NCBI GenBank assembly: GCA_902825775.1
Contig: CADECF010000001.1
Span: 186,001-250,000, forward strand
Direction: 5' to 3'
From: an uncultured Lysobacteraceae bacterium
Lineage (GTDB): Bacteria > Pseudomonadota > Gammaproteobacteria > Xanthomonadales > Xanthomonadaceae
DNA length: 64,000 bases
The notes under the pieces were generated by a model. The model was not told the origin of the DNA. It saw only the letters and a list, made by a program, of their open reading frames with translations, and ran no database searches. The translations under genes and the position numbers were made by a program. Shown here piece by piece: positions 21,778 through 30,955 of the stretch (its first letter is position 1; each line of letters opens with the position of its first letter).

Positions 21778-22314
21778 TCAGCGCTTGGCCAGCAGCACCA
21801 GAACGGCACCGGTGCCGCCCTGGGCAGCCGGTGCGGAATGAAAGGCCAGCACATCGGCGCGATGGCGCAATACCCGGTCGACCAGATTCTTCAGCACGGG
21901 AATAGCGCTGTCCGAATTCAGACCTTTGCCATGGATGACGCGCACGCAACCGAAGCCGGCGTGACGCGCATGCTGGAGGAAGGTCCGCAACAAGCTTTCC
22001 GCAGCCTGCGCGTCGCTGTGATGCAGATCGAGTTCGTCTTGCGCCGCATACAGGCCCCGGCGCAGGCGCTGCAGCACGCGCGGCGGCACGTCGTCGCGCC
22101 GGTAGGACAGCGCGTCTCCGGCTTCCAGCTCGTCCTGCGCCATCGCGCGGCGGAATTCGCTCAGCGCTTCGGATTCGTCGCGTTCGGCCATCGCCGCCCG
22201 CGCTTTGGGCCTGGGTTTCGCTGGCGGCGGCGCGGCCGCGGGCAGTTCCCGGACCGGGCCGATGGCCTGGCGGAACAGCTCGGAATCGTCCGGATTGCGG
22301 TCGTCTTTAGCCAT
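21778..22314 (-). CDS. Smr domain protein
   Basis: A 178-residue protein with a C-terminal Smr domain (residues about 88-178). Domain marks are DELDLHHSDAQAAESLL, the HGKG motif and the terminal GGTGAVLVLLAKR. Bacterial Smr proteins are nucleases or nucleic-acid-binding proteins. The N-terminal half is Pro/Ala/Arg-rich and probably disordered. The start is the ATG at 22314 (MAKDDRNPDD); the longer frame enters a palindromic repeat. It is divergent from surE. Confidence 0.85.
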   Translation of the reverse strand: MAKDDRNPDDSELFRQAIGPVRELPAAAPPPAKPRPKARAAMAERDESEALSEFRRAMAQDELEAGDALSYRRDDVPPRVLQRLRRGLYAAQDELDLHHSDAQAAESLLRTFLQHARHAGFGCVRVIHGKGLNSDSAIPVLKNLVDRVLRHRADVLAFHSAPAAQGGTGAVLVLLAKR

Positions 22315-22377
22315 CGCATGAACAATGTAGCGCCCGAATCGGCGGAAACAAGCATGCGTAACGCTCTTGTGGAGAGC

Positions 22378-22454
22378 GTAGCCCGGGTAAGCGCAGCGCA
22401 CCCGGGGCCACGACGCGACGTGATCCCGGGTGCGCTGCGCTTACCCGGGCTACG
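22378..22454. repeat. GTAGCCCGGGTAAGCGCAGC-type inverted repeat
   Basis: A 30-bp sequence at 22378-22407 and its exact inverse at 22425-22454, with a 17-bp spacer. It lies in the divergent gap between the Smr gene and surE. Its core resembles the 13830 and 61331 family but with a different inner arm. Confidence 0.88.
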
Positions 22455-22544
22455 GTCCTACGTAGCCTCTCGCTCGCCGGAACCGCATTCGCGGATACCT
22501 GCAATCCGCATTCGGTATCATGGGCGCAGAACAAGAGGAGTCCC

Positions 22545-23336
22545 ATGCGCGTTCTAGTGAGTAACGACGACGGCGTCGACGCCCCCGGCATCCGCATCCT
22601 GGCCGAGGGCCTACGCGCCGCCGGGCACGAAGTAAAAGTGGTCGCGCCCGACCGCGACCGCTCGGGCGCCAGCAATTCGCTCACTTTGGACATGCCGGTA
22701 CGCGTAGTGCGCCTCGACGAGCGCACCTGGCGCGTGGCCGGCACGCCGACCGATTGCGTGCATCTGGCGCTGACCGGCATGTTCGGCGAAGAGGACGAGC
22801 CCGACATCGTGGTGTCCGGGATCAACAATTCCGCCAACCTGGGCGACGATGTCATCTATTCAGGCACCGTCTCCGCGGCGATGGAAGGGCGTTTCCTCGG
22901 CCTGCCTGCGGTGGCCGTTTCGCTGGTGACGACCGAACACAAGGCGATGCACTACGAAACCGCGGCGCGCGCCGCCGTCGAAATCGTGGCGCGCCTGAAA
23001 GCCGATCCTTTGCCCGCCGACACTATCCTCAACGTCAACGTGCCCGACCGCGCTTGGGACGATATCGCCGGATTCGAAGTGACCCGGCTCGGCAACCGCC
23101 ACCGTTCCGAGCCGTGCGTACCGGCGCAGGATCCGCGCGGCCGCAGCCTGTTCTGGATCGGCCCCGCCGGCCGCGAGCAGGACGCCGGTCCCGGCACCGA
23201 TTTCCACGCGGTGCGTACGGGCCATATTTCGATCACGCCGATCCACGTCGATTTGACGCGCTATCAGGCGCTGGAGCAGGTCGCCAGCTGGGTCGGCAGC
23301 CTGGCCGAAGAGCTCAAGCAGGGCAGCACCGCATGA
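22545..23336 (+). CDS. surE: 5'/3'-nucleotidase SurE
   Basis: A 263-residue metal-dependent nucleoside monophosphatase. The family signature [12 protein letters not shown] gives metal ligands D8 and D9, followed by the serine in RSGASNSLT and the asparagine in [20 protein letters not shown]. In many proteobacteria surE forms an operon with pcm and nlpD, as here. The stop overlaps the pcm ATG by 4 bp. The start ATG at 22545 is preceded by AAGAGGAG. Confidence 0.96.
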   Translation: MRVLVSNDDGVDAPGIRILAEGLRAAGHEVKVVAPDRDRSGASNSLTLDMPVRVVRLDERTWRVAGTPTDCVHLALTGMFGEEDEPDIVVSGINNSANLGDDVIYSGTVSAAMEGRFLGLPAVAVSLVTTEHKAMHYETAARAAVEIVARLKADPLPADTILNVNVPDRAWDDIAGFEVTRLGNRHRSEPCVPAQDPRGRSLFWIGPAGREQDAGPGTDFHAVRTGHISITPIHVDLTRYQALEQVASWVGSLAEELKQGSTA

Positions 23337-24013
23337 CTGCGCGTTTGCGTCTGCAGCCCGAAGCGATCGGCATGGGCATGACCTCGCAGCGCGTGCGCGA
23401 CCGACTGATCGAGCGCTTGCGCAGCAACGGCATCGTCGACGAGCGCGTGCTCAATGCGATCCGCACCGTGCCGCGCCATCTGTACGTCGACGAAGCGCTG
23501 GCCACGCGCGCTTATGAAGACACCGCGTTGCCGATCGGCCACGGCCAGACCATTTCGCAACCATGGGTAGTGGCCAAAATGACCGAGGCCATCCTCGACG
23601 GCGCATCGCCCAAGAAAGTGTTGGAAATCGGCACCGGTTCCGGTTACCAGGCCACGATCCTGGCCGCGCTGGGCATGGAGGTCTACACCGTCGAGCGCAT
23701 CGGCGAATTGCTGCGCATCGCGCGCAAACGCTTCCGCAGCTTAGGCTTGAACGTGCGCAGCAAGCACGACGACGGCCGCATCGGCTGGGCCGAGGAAGGT
23801 CCATTCGATGCGATCGTCGTCACCGCCGGCGCGCCGGCGCTGGTCGACGCGTTGAACGATCAGCTCGCGCCCGGCGGCACGCTGGTGGCGCCGGTCGGCG
23901 GCGCGTCGTCGCAATCGCTGCTCAAGTTGCGCAAGCGCGAGGACGGCAGCATCGAACAAACCGATTTGGCGCCGGTGGTCTTCGTTCCGTTGTTGTCGGG
24001 CATGATCGATTGA
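23333..24013 (+). CDS. pcm: protein-L-isoaspartate O-methyltransferase
   Basis: A 226-residue repair methyltransferase that methylates isoaspartyl residues using S-adenosylmethionine. Motif [17 protein letters not shown], sits mid-protein. Other family blocks are [30 protein letters not shown] and the C-terminal LVAPVGG. The start overlaps the surE stop (ATGA). A palindromic repeat separates it from yqaA. Confidence 0.96.
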   Translation: MTARLRLQPEAIGMGMTSQRVRDRLIERLRSNGIVDERVLNAIRTVPRHLYVDEALATRAYEDTALPIGHGQTISQPWVVAKMTEAILDGASPKKVLEIGTGSGYQATILAALGMEVYTVERIGELLRIARKRFRSLGLNVRSKHDDGRIGWAEEGPFDAIVVTAGAPALVDALNDQLAPGGTLVAPVGGASSQSLLKLRKREDGSIEQTDLAPVVFVPLLSGMID

Positions 24014-24038
24014 GCGCGGCGCACGGTTCTTTTCAGCC

Positions 24039-24128
24039 GTCATCCCGGCGAAAGCCGGGACCCAGGCATTTTTGCGGATGCGTCAAGTTGCGTCGGACTT
24101 CCTGGACCCCGGCTTTCGCCGGGATGAC
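24039..24128. repeat. GTCATCCCGGCGAAAGCCGG-type inverted repeat
   Basis: A 28-bp copy at 24039-24066 and a near-perfect inverse at 24101-24128. It differs from the 19927 family by compensatory A/T to G/C changes in the stem, so RNA-level pairing appears conserved between subfamilies. Confidence 0.85.
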
Positions 24129-24146
24129 AGGTGAAGGGGGGCGTGA

Positions 24147-24761
24147 GTGAAACTCTTCGGCCCGCTTTATCAGCGTGCGTTGACCTGGGCCCGCCACCCG
24201 CGCGCACCGGCGCTGCTCGCCGGCCTGAGCTTCGTCGAAGCGATCATCTTCCCCGTGATGCCCGAAGTGATGCTCGCGCCGATGTGCCTGTCGCAGCCCA
24301 AGCGCGGTTTCTGGTTCGCCACGCTGAGCCTGGCCGGTTCGATGGCCGGCGCGGTCGTAGGCTATCTGCTGGGCCATTACGCGTTCGAATTGGCCAAGCC
24401 GCTGTTCGAAACGCTCGGTTGGTTGGATGCGATCGAAGCGGGCATTCAGACTGTCCGCGAGAAGATGGCGGCGTCGCCGTGGTCTGTGTTCTGGTTCCTC
24501 GTCGCCGGCGGTTTCGCGCCGATTCCGATGAAGGTCTTCACCTGGGCTTCCGGTGTGGTGGGCGTTCCGTGGGTACCCTATCTGGCCAGCATGGCGATCG
24601 GTCGCGGTAAGCGCGTCTACTTGCTGGCGCTGGCGATCCGGCTCGGCGGCGAGCGCGCGGAAAAGGCGCTGCATCGCTACATCGAACCGATCGGCTGGGT
24701 CGCATTGGTGTTGTTGGTATTGGGCATCGGCTATTTGCTGTACAGGACGAACGCAGGATGA
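24147..24761 (+). CDS. yqaA: YqaA family membrane protein (DedA/SNARE-associated)
   Basis: A 204-residue inner-membrane protein of the DedA/VTT-like superfamily, with hydrophobic segments at about 20-45, 60-80, 115-140 and 180-200. Family marks are SFVEAIIFPVMPEVMLAPM and the F.PIPMKVFTWASGV re-entrant-like region. Relatives are implicated in lipid scrambling or transport, but this branch is poorly defined. The GTG at 24147 is the likely start. It is coupled to nlpD by ATGA overlap. Confidence 0.8.
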   Translation: MKLFGPLYQRALTWARHPRAPALLAGLSFVEAIIFPVMPEVMLAPMCLSQPKRGFWFATLSLAGSMAGAVVGYLLGHYAFELAKPLFETLGWLDAIEAGIQTVREKMAASPWSVFWFLVAGGFAPIPMKVFTWASGVVGVPWVPYLASMAIGRGKRVYLLALAIRLGGERAEKALHRYIEPIGWVALVLLVLGIGYLLYRTNAG

Positions 24762-25519
24762 AGACGATGATCCGTGCATTGATCTGTCTGCTGATCGTGG
24801 CATTGATGGCCGCTTGCGCAAGCAGCCATGTGGTGCGCGAGGGCGGCGCACGCGGCCCGGTGCGGGTATCCACGCCCAAATACGGCTCGACCGTGGTCGT
24901 GCAGCGCGGACAGACGCTGTACCGCATCGCCACCAACAACGGGATCAGTCCGCTGGATCTTGCGATGTGGAACAGCGTGCCGCCGCCGTACACGATTTAT
25001 CCGGGCCAGCGCCTGCGCCTGTACCCCAGCACCAGCCGCGCGCCGTTGCCCAATCCGAGCCGGCCGATTTCGCAGCCGACGCGGCCCACCGCGGCGACAC
25101 CGCGTCCGCCGCCGCCGGAAGCGCCGGTGGTCGCGCCGGCCTCCAGTCCGGTGCCATGGCGTTGGCCGACCGAAGGCCAGCTGATCGGCCGCTATGTGAG
25201 CGGCGAACCGACCAAGCAAGGTATCGATATCGCCGGCTCCGGCGGCCAAGCCATACGTGCGGCAGGCGATGGCGTGGTGGTGTATTCGGGTTCCGGCCTG
25301 GTCGGCTACGGCGAATTGATCATCGTCAAGCACAACGAGCAGTGGCTGTCGGCTTACGGTCACAACCGTTCGCGCCTGGTCAACGAAGGCCAGATCGTCA
25401 AGGCCGGCCAGCAGATCGCGGAAATGGGCCGCAGCGGCGCGGCACGCGACATGCTGCATTTCGAGATCCGCTACAACGGCAAGCCGGTGGATCCGTTGGC
25501 GTATTTGCCCAAGAAATAG
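24758..25519 (+). CDS. nlpD: murein hydrolase activator NlpD-like lipoprotein
   Basis: A 253-residue lipoprotein with a lipobox ending MAAC at about residue 21. A LysM domain follows (about 46-92, VVVQRGQTLYRIATNNGIS), then a Pro-rich linker (95-130) and an M23/LytM domain (about 135-250). The LytM site is degenerate: the first ligand position reads KQGIDIAG without the usual His, and the HxH motif is reduced to MLHFEIR. That matches the non-enzymatic NlpD/EnvC group, which activates amidases during septum splitting. rpoS, often next, is absent here. Confidence 0.9.
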   Translation: MKTMIRALICLLIVALMAACASSHVVREGGARGPVRVSTPKYGSTVVVQRGQTLYRIATNNGISPLDLAMWNSVPPPYTIYPGQRLRLYPSTSRAPLPNPSRPISQPTRPTAATPRPPPPEAPVVAPASSPVPWRWPTEGQLIGRYVSGEPTKQGIDIAGSGGQAIRAAGDGVVVYSGSGLVGYGELIIVKHNEQWLSAYGHNRSRLVNEGQIVKAGQQIAEMGRSGAARDMLHFEIRYNGKPVDPLAYLPKK

Positions 25520-25560
25520 TGTCGCTTCGCTTCTGGCGAGCGGCATCGTCGAGCCGGTTT

Positions 25561-25678
25561 TTGTGGGAGCGGCTTCAGCCGCGAGTTCTTGATTCTGCTG
25601 TCATCCCGAGCGTAGCCAGGGATCTGCTCGATCGCTCTGTACGTGCAAGCAGATCCCTGGCTACGCTCGGGATGACAA
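25561..25678. repeat. compound intergenic repeat (two families)
   Basis: A unit starting TTGTGGGAGCGGCTTCAGCC (25561-25585) is followed by an inverted pair of the GTCATCCCGAGCGTAGCCAG family (25600-25628 and 25649-25678). The first family recurs at 47169 and 58025-58132. Confidence 0.85.
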
Positions 25679-25783
25679 TCCCGTAAGGACGTGGGCCTTG
25701 CAACGATTCGCCGTTCTCATGCATCCATATTCGAATGCCGCCGCCGCGGCGGGGCCTTGCCAGCCACACAGGGAGCGCATCGG

Positions 25784-27094
25784 ATGAAACGAAGCCCGTC
25801 CGCATTCCTCGTTTCGGCCTTATTTCTGGCCGCATTTCACGCCGCCGCATCCGAACCCATTCCTATCGATGCCGCGCGCGAGGTCTTCGCGCAGGCCAAG
25901 GCCGTCTGCGAACGCGACGCAGGCCGCTTGTGGGGCATTTCGCTCTGCGGGCCGATCATGCTGGTCGACCCGCAAAGCCGGCAGCTGATCGCCAGCCACG
26001 CCGATGGGAAAGGCGAATTGAAGGCGCGCGATGGCGTCTTCGTCGGGGCGCTGCCCGCCGACCAGAACGTCGCCAATACCGCGATGGAATGGTCCGGCAC
26101 GCGCTGGACGCAGATGCTCTGGCCGCTGCATGCGGAGCCGGACACGCGCGGCACGTTGATCGCGCACGAATTGTTCCATCGCATCCAGCCGCAATTGAAA
26201 CTGCCGAAGCTGGAATCGGGCGAAAACGCACAGTTGGACACGCTCGACGGCCGCTACTACCTGCAATTGGAATGGCGCGCGTTGGCGCGCGCGTTGCAAG
26301 CGAGCGAAGAGACGGCACGCAGGCTGGCAGCGGCCGATGCCATCGCGTTCCGCGCCGAACGCTATCGGCTGTTTCCGGACGCCGCAGCGCAGGAGCAAGA
26401 GCTGGAACAGAACGAAGGCTTGGCCGAGTACACAGGCGTGATCGCCGGCAATGCGACCGAGCAGGGACGCATCCAAGCGGCGCTGCACGATCTGTCCGCG
26501 CATGCCGGCAATCCGAGTTTCGTGCGCTCTTTCGCGTATGCGACCGGGCCCGCTTACGGCCTGCTGCTCGACCGCTACGCACCGGGCTGGCGACAGCAAC
26601 TGGCGGGCGGCCTTCGCTTCGACACGAAACTTCAACAGGCGCTCGGCATCGAGGCGCCGACCGACGTGCAACGGTTCGCCAAACAGCGCGCGCAGCTGTA
26701 CGGCGGCGCTGCGCTGCGCGTTTCGGAAACCGAGCGCGAGAACAAGCGCCAGCAGGCGATCGCTGCGAATCGCGAGAAGTTCGTCGACGGCCCGGTGCTG
26801 CTGCTTCCGTTCCAGCGCATGAAGGTGCAATTCAATCCGAGCAACCTGCAACCGCTCGGCGAGCACGGCACGGTGTATCCGACCATGCGCATCAGCGACG
26901 ATTGGGGCGTGCTGGAAGCCAGCGAAGGCGCATTGATGAAATCGGACTGGAGCGCGGTGACCGTAGTCGCGCCCGCGACATCGGCCGGCAGCGATCTGAA
27001 AGGCCAAGGTTGGACGCTGCGGCTCAAACCGGGCTGGCGCCTGGTGCCCGGTGCGCGCAAAGGCGATCTGTTGTTGGAAAAACCGGCGCAGTAG
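25784..27094 (+). CDS. secreted putative zinc metallopeptidase (HExxH)
   Basis: A 436-residue exported protein. The ATG at 25784 gives a signal peptide (MKRSPSAFLVSALFLAAFHAAAS). The sequence LIAHELFHRIQ contains an HExxH zinc motif (H128, E129, H132), and the later QNEGLAEYTG (E211) fits a gluzincin third ligand. The C-terminal third has no recognised domain. I infer a periplasmic or outer-envelope metallopeptidase, but no named family was identified. Upstream is nlpD across a repeat; downstream is a convergent gene. Confidence 0.65.
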   Translation: MKRSPSAFLVSALFLAAFHAAASEPIPIDAAREVFAQAKAVCERDAGRLWGISLCGPIMLVDPQSRQLIASHADGKGELKARDGVFVGALPADQNVANTAMEWSGTRWTQMLWPLHAEPDTRGTLIAHELFHRIQPQLKLPKLESGENAQLDTLDGRYYLQLEWRALARALQASEETARRLAAADAIAFRAERYRLFPDAAAQEQELEQNEGLAEYTGVIAGNATEQGRIQAALHDLSAHAGNPSFVRSFAYATGPAYGLLLDRYAPGWRQQLAGGLRFDTKLQQALGIEAPTDVQRFAKQRAQLYGGAALRVSETERENKRQQAIAANREKFVDGPVLLLPFQRMKVQFNPSNLQPLGEHGTVYPTMRISDDWGVLEASEGALMKSDWSAVTVVAPATSAGSDLKGQGWTLRLKPGWRLVPGARKGDLLLEKPAQ

Positions 27095-27115
27095 CCGGAT
27101 TCAGCCGATCCGGAT

Positions 27116-27487
27116 TCAGCCGATCAGAAACCCGGCCACCACGCGCCGGCCTTCCGCTGCCAGCACATTGAACGTGCGCGCCGCCGCACTGTTGGTCATC
27201 GTTTCCAGGCCGATGCCGCGGCTCAGGCAAGCTGCGACCGTCTGCGCGGGCGGAAATGCCTGGCTCGCGCCGGCGCCGAGCAGGATCACTTCCGGCTGCA
27301 AGGCCAGCAAGAGTTCGAGATCTTCGGGCGTCAGTGCGGTCACGTCGCGGGCCGGCCAATCCTCGATCAGTTGGTTCGGCGCGACGATGAAGCTGCGGGT
27401 GAGGGTGCGGTCGTTGACCAGCGCATGGCCGCCGTCGGCGCCGCGCAGCGAGAATTCGTAATCGGGACGTTCGAAGTTCAGTTGCAT
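27116..27487 (-). CDS. Mth938-like domain protein (DUF498)
   Basis: A 123-residue single-domain protein of the Mth938/NDUFAF3-like family. Family blocks are PDYEFSLRG, RSFIVAPNQLIEDWP, LQPEVILLGAGAS and GLETMTNSAAARTFNVL. The eukaryotic relative assists respiratory complex I assembly; the bacterial role is unknown. The reading frame ends within a short tandem duplication (CCGGATTCAGCCGAT, twice, about 27095-27124), so its last codons lie in the repeated unit. Confidence 0.85.
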   Translation of the reverse strand: MQLNFERPDYEFSLRGADGGHALVNDRTLTRSFIVAPNQLIEDWPARDVTALTPEDLELLLALQPEVILLGAGASQAFPPAQTVAACLSRGIGLETMTNSAAARTFNVLAAEGRRVVAGFLIG

Positions 27488-27566
27488 GATGGATTCGCTG
27501 GCTGCGCCTAATCTATGCCATGCCGACCTTACTCACTGTGCAGGGCGGGATGACGACACGGTCGGC

Positions 27567-27872
27567 TCAGGCCCGCGGCAACACGATCTGGCGATGGTCC
27601 TTGGAGGGCCGGTACAGGATCGCCACATGACCGATTCGCTGCACCAGCGCGGCATCGGTGCGTTTGGCCAGGTCGCCGATCATCGCATCGCGCGCCTCGC
27701 GATCCTCGCTGGCCACTTTCACCTTGATCAGCTCGTGATGCTCCAGAGCGACGTCCACTTCGGCCACCACGGCGTCGGTCAGACCTTTGCCGCCCATCTG
27801 CAGCATGGCTTTCAGGCCATGGGCCTGGCCGCGCAGGAAACGGTTCTGGGAGGCGGTCAGGACGGTCGTCAT
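27567..27872 (-). CDS. yhbY: YhbY family RNA-binding protein (CRM domain)
   Basis: A 101-residue CRM-domain protein that associates with pre-50S ribosomal subunits in E. coli. Family marks are LTASQNRFLRGQAHGLKAML, the GGKGLTD loop resembling GxxG, HELIKVKV and GHVAILYR. It is divergent from rlmE across 66 bp, the arrangement also found in E. coli, supporting a shared ribosome-assembly role. Confidence 0.94.
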   Translation of the reverse strand: MTTVLTASQNRFLRGQAHGLKAMLQMGGKGLTDAVVAEVDVALEHHELIKVKVASEDREARDAMIGDLAKRTDAALVQRIGHVAILYRPSKDHRQIVLPRA

Positions 27873-27938
27873 ACGAGCGTAAACAAGGTTCAGGCGGGCG
27901 CACAGGGTATCATGGAGGCCCTAACTCGTTGATTTGCC

Positions 27939-28589
27939 ATGGCGCGCAGCAAGAGCAGCCAACGCTGGCTCAAAGAACACTTCGCCGACCCCTACGTCAA
28001 AAAGGCGCAGGCGGAAGGGTTGCGTTCGCGCGCAGCCTACAAACTCGAGGAATTGGTCGAACGCGACCAATTGCTCAGGCCCGGCATGGTGGTCGTGGAT
28101 CTGGGCGCGGCGCCGGGCGGATGGTCGCAGTGGGTGCGGCAGGCGCTGGGCAGCCTCGATCAGGCAAATCCGGGCCGCGTAGTGGCCCTGGACATCCTGG
28201 AGATGCCGCCGTTGGCCGGGGTGGAGTTTCTTCATGGCGATTTCAGGGAGGATGCGGTCTTATCGGCCCTGGAGACGACGCTGCGCGGCCAGCCGGTCGA
28301 CCTTGTCCTGTCCGATATGGCCCCCAATAAGAGTGGTGTCGATTCCGTGGACCTGCCGCGGGCGATGTACCTGGCGGAGCTGGCGATGGATTTCGCCGAC
28401 CGCCAGTTGCGTCCCGGCGGCGCCCTGCTGATCAAGCTGTTCCAGGGCGTGGGGTTCGACGAATACGTGCGGCAGTTGCGGCGGCGTTATGCCAAAGTGT
28501 CGATTCGAAAGCCGGCGGCGTCGCGCAAGCGTTCGCCGGAAGTGTATGCCCTGGCTCAGGGCAAACACGCGCAAAATGAACACGCCTGA
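27939..28589 (+). CDS. rlmE: 23S rRNA 2'-O-methyltransferase (Um2552)
   Basis: A 216-residue FtsJ/RrmJ methyltransferase acting on U2552 of 23S rRNA. The SAM motif [14 protein letters not shown] is followed by [13 protein letters not shown] and [14 protein letters not shown], and the K-D-K-E tetrad is consistent with position. It begins [15 protein letters not shown], typical for the family. ftsH follows after about 50 bp. Confidence 0.96.
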   Translation: MARSKSSQRWLKEHFADPYVKKAQAEGLRSRAAYKLEELVERDQLLRPGMVVVDLGAAPGGWSQWVRQALGSLDQANPGRVVALDILEMPPLAGVEFLHGDFREDAVLSALETTLRGQPVDLVLSDMAPNKSGVDSVDLPRAMYLAELAMDFADRQLRPGGALLIKLFQGVGFDEYVRQLRRRYAKVSIRKPAASRKRSPEVYALAQGKHAQNEHA

Positions 28590-28639
28590 TTGAAGCTGGC
28601 GTAATTGAAGTGGGGCGTCGCGAGGCGCCGGAGAACCTG

Positions 28640-30544
28640 ATGAACGATTTGGTCAAGAATCTGCTGCTTTGGGTCGTCGTCGCCGTCGTGCTGATGGTGG
28701 TGTTCCAGAGCTTCAGCCCCAAGGCGGCCGGCGCCGGCGGCGAGGTGGTGTACTCGCAGTTCGTCTCCGACGTGCAGAACGACCGGGTGAAACAGGTCGA
28801 TATCGCCAGCGACGAAAAGAGCATCAAGTTCGAGCGCAAGGACGGTAGCAAGGGCACCACTACTGCGCCGCGCCGCGACGAGCGCTTGATCGACGATTTG
28901 ATCATCCACAAAGTCGAGATCAAGCAGGCGCCGCCCGAGAGCGGCATCTCGCTGTGGAGCATCCTGATCAACTTCCTGCCGATCCTGCTGATCATCGGTT
29001 TCTGGATTTTCGTGATGCGGCAAATGCAGCAGGGCGGCAGCAAGGGCGCGATGTCCTTCGGCCGTTCGCGCGCCAAGCTGCAGGGCGAGGACCAAGTGAA
29101 GGTGACCTTCGCCGACGTCGCCGGCTGCGACGAGGCCAAGGAAGAAGTGGCCGAGCTGGTCGAATTCCTGCGCGATCCCACCAAATTCCAGAAGCTCGGC
29201 GGCCGCATCCCGCGCGGCGTGCTGATGGTCGGCTCGCCCGGCACCGGCAAGACGCTGCTGGCGAAAGCCATCGCCGGCGAAGCCAAGGTGCCGTTCTTCT
29301 CGATTTCCGGTTCCGATTTCGTGGAGATGTTCGTAGGCGTCGGCGCCAGCCGCGTGCGCGACATGTTCGAGCAGGCCAAGAAGCACGCGCCTTGCATCAT
29401 CTTCATCGACGAAATCGACGCGGTCGGCCGCCATCGCGGCGCCGGCCTGGGTGGCGGTCACGACGAGCGCGAGCAGACCCTCAACCAGCTGCTGGTGGAG
29501 ATGGACGGCTTCGAAGGCGGCGAAGGCGTGATCGTGATCGCCGCGACCAACCGTCCCGACGTGCTCGATCCTGCTTTGTTGCGGCCGGGCCGTTTCGACC
29601 GCCAGGTGGTGGTCGGCCTGCCCGACGTGAAGGGCCGCGAACAGATCCTGAAAGTGCATATGCGCAAGGTGCCGCTGGCCGACGATGTCGACGCGATGGT
29701 CGTCGCGCGCGGTACGCCCGGCTTCAGCGGCGCGGACCTGGCCAACCTGGTCAACGAAGCGGCGTTGTTCGCGGCGCGCGAGAGCGCCAAGGACGTGCGC
29801 ATGGAACACTTCGACAAGGCGCGCGACAAGATCATGATGGGCGCCGAGCGCCGTTCGATGGCGATGAGCGAGCAGGAAAAGACGCTCACCGCCTACCACG
29901 AGGCCGGCCACGCCATCGTCGGTCGCCTGGTGCCCGAGCACGACCCGGTCTACAAGGTCACGATCATTCCGCGCGGCCGCGCGCTGGGCGTGACCATGTA
30001 CCTGCCCGAAGGCGACAAGTACAGCTACAACCGCACCGCGATCGAATCGCAGTTGTGCTCGCTTTACGGCGGCCGCGTCGCCGAAGAACTGATCTTCGGC
30101 AACGACAAGGTCACCACCGGCGCTTCCAACGACATCGAGCGCGCGACCAAGATGGCGCGCAACATGGTCACCAAGTGGGGCCTGTCCGACGAGCTCGGCC
30201 CGATCGCCTACGGCGAAGAGGACGACGAGGTGTTCCTCGGCCGTTCGGTCACGCAGCATAAGAGCGTGTCCGACGATACCGCGCGCAAGATCGACGAGGT
30301 GGTGCGCAGCATCCTGGACAAGGCATATACGCGCACCAAGGCCATCCTCACCGAGAACCTGGACAAGCTGCACGTGATGGCCAAGCTGTTGCTGGAATAC
30401 GAAACCATCGACGTGCCGCAGATCGACGCGGTGATGGAAGGCCGCCAGCCGCCGCCTCCGATGGGTTGGGGCAAGACCAACGGCAAGGACAAGGACGACG
30501 TGCGTCCGCTGCCGCCGATCGGCGGGCCCGCCGCGCAGACCTGA
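28640..30544 (+). CDS. ftsH: ATP-dependent zinc metalloprotease FtsH
   Basis: A 634-residue membrane AAA+ protease for quality control and turnover of regulatory proteins. Transmembrane helices are at about 5-23 and 103-126. The AAA+ domain has Walker A GSPGTGKT (198-205), Walker B IIFIDEID, and the SRH region. The zinc site is HEAGH at 420-424. The C-terminus is acidic-basic and proline-containing. The ATG at 28640 is preferred over in-frame 28610. hflK and hflC, encoding FtsH modulators, lie 4.3 kb downstream. Confidence 0.97.
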   Translation: MNDLVKNLLLWVVVAVVLMVVFQSFSPKAAGAGGEVVYSQFVSDVQNDRVKQVDIASDEKSIKFERKDGSKGTTTAPRRDERLIDDLIIHKVEIKQAPPESGISLWSILINFLPILLIIGFWIFVMRQMQQGGSKGAMSFGRSRAKLQGEDQVKVTFADVAGCDEAKEEVAELVEFLRDPTKFQKLGGRIPRGVLMVGSPGTGKTLLAKAIAGEAKVPFFSISGSDFVEMFVGVGASRVRDMFEQAKKHAPCIIFIDEIDAVGRHRGAGLGGGHDEREQTLNQLLVEMDGFEGGEGVIVIAATNRPDVLDPALLRPGRFDRQVVVGLPDVKGREQILKVHMRKVPLADDVDAMVVARGTPGFSGADLANLVNEAALFAARESAKDVRMEHFDKARDKIMMGAERRSMAMSEQEKTLTAYHEAGHAIVGRLVPEHDPVYKVTIIPRGRALGVTMYLPEGDKYSYNRTAIESQLCSLYGGRVAEELIFGNDKVTTGASNDIERATKMARNMVTKWGLSDELGPIAYGEEDDEVFLGRSVTQHKSVSDDTARKIDEVVRSILDKAYTRTKAILTENLDKLHVMAKLLLEYETIDVPQIDAVMEGRQPPPPMGWGKTNGKDKDDVRPLPPIGGPAAQT

Positions 30545-30569
30545 GCGCGACTTGTCAGCGATGACCGAA

Positions 30570-30596
30570 AAGGCCAGAGTTCGCTCTGGCCTTTTT
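30570..30596 (+). terminator. intrinsic terminator after ftsH
   Basis: An AAGGCCAGAG/CTCTGGCCTT stem with a TTCG tetraloop and a T-run, 26 bp after the ftsH stop. It lies immediately before the small glycine-zipper gene. Confidence 0.88.
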
Positions 30597-30610
30597 CTTT
30601 GGATCGCACC

Positions 30611-30793
30611 ATGGACGAACCCGGAAAACCCGAACAGAAGACCGGTTTGGCGATGGGCATCGCTTTGGGTGTCGCCATCGGCGCCGGTATGGGCGTGGCG
30701 ATGGGCAATATCGCGATGGGTATCGGTGTGGGGATCGCGATCGGCATCGCGCTGGGGCTGGCGATCGATAACAAGAACGGCAAGGGCGGCTGA
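30611..30793 (+). CDS. small glycine-zipper membrane protein
   Basis: A 60-residue protein with a short acidic/polar N-terminus and a long run of GxxxG/AxxxG-spaced hydrophobics (residues about 14-52, MGIALGVAIGAGMGVAMGN), ending in NKNGKGG. This is the pattern of glycine-zipper membrane proteins. It follows the ftsH terminator, so it would need its own promoter or read-through. The ATG at 30611 is preferred over a TTG at 30599. Function unknown. Confidence 0.55.
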   Translation: MDEPGKPEQKTGLAMGIALGVAIGAGMGVAMGNIAMGIGVGIAIGIALGLAIDNKNGKGG

Positions 30794-30843
30794 CATTCCC
30801 TTCACCCTGCCATCTTTCGCTTCGTCATCGTCTTTTTCACTTT

Positions 30844-30920
30844 GTCATCCCGAACGTGGCGAGCGATCTGCTTGCACGATGCTCGCGAACAGTAGATCCC
30901 TCGCTGCACTCGGGATGACA
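30844..30920. repeat. GTCATCCCGAACGTGGCGAG-type inverted repeat
   Basis: A GTCATCCCGA unit at 30844 and an inverse ending CTCGGGATGACA at 30920. It is the most degenerate member of its family in this window (compare 16089 and 25600). It lies between the small protein gene and folP. Confidence 0.75.
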
Positions 30921-30955
30921 ATGTGGTTGTTTCGGATTACTCCGGCGAGGTCCGC

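Noticed and set aside
28556-30805. A long minus-strand frame opposite ftsH.
   Set aside because: His/Arg/Gln-rich shadow of the ftsH gene, typical of high-GC antisense frames.
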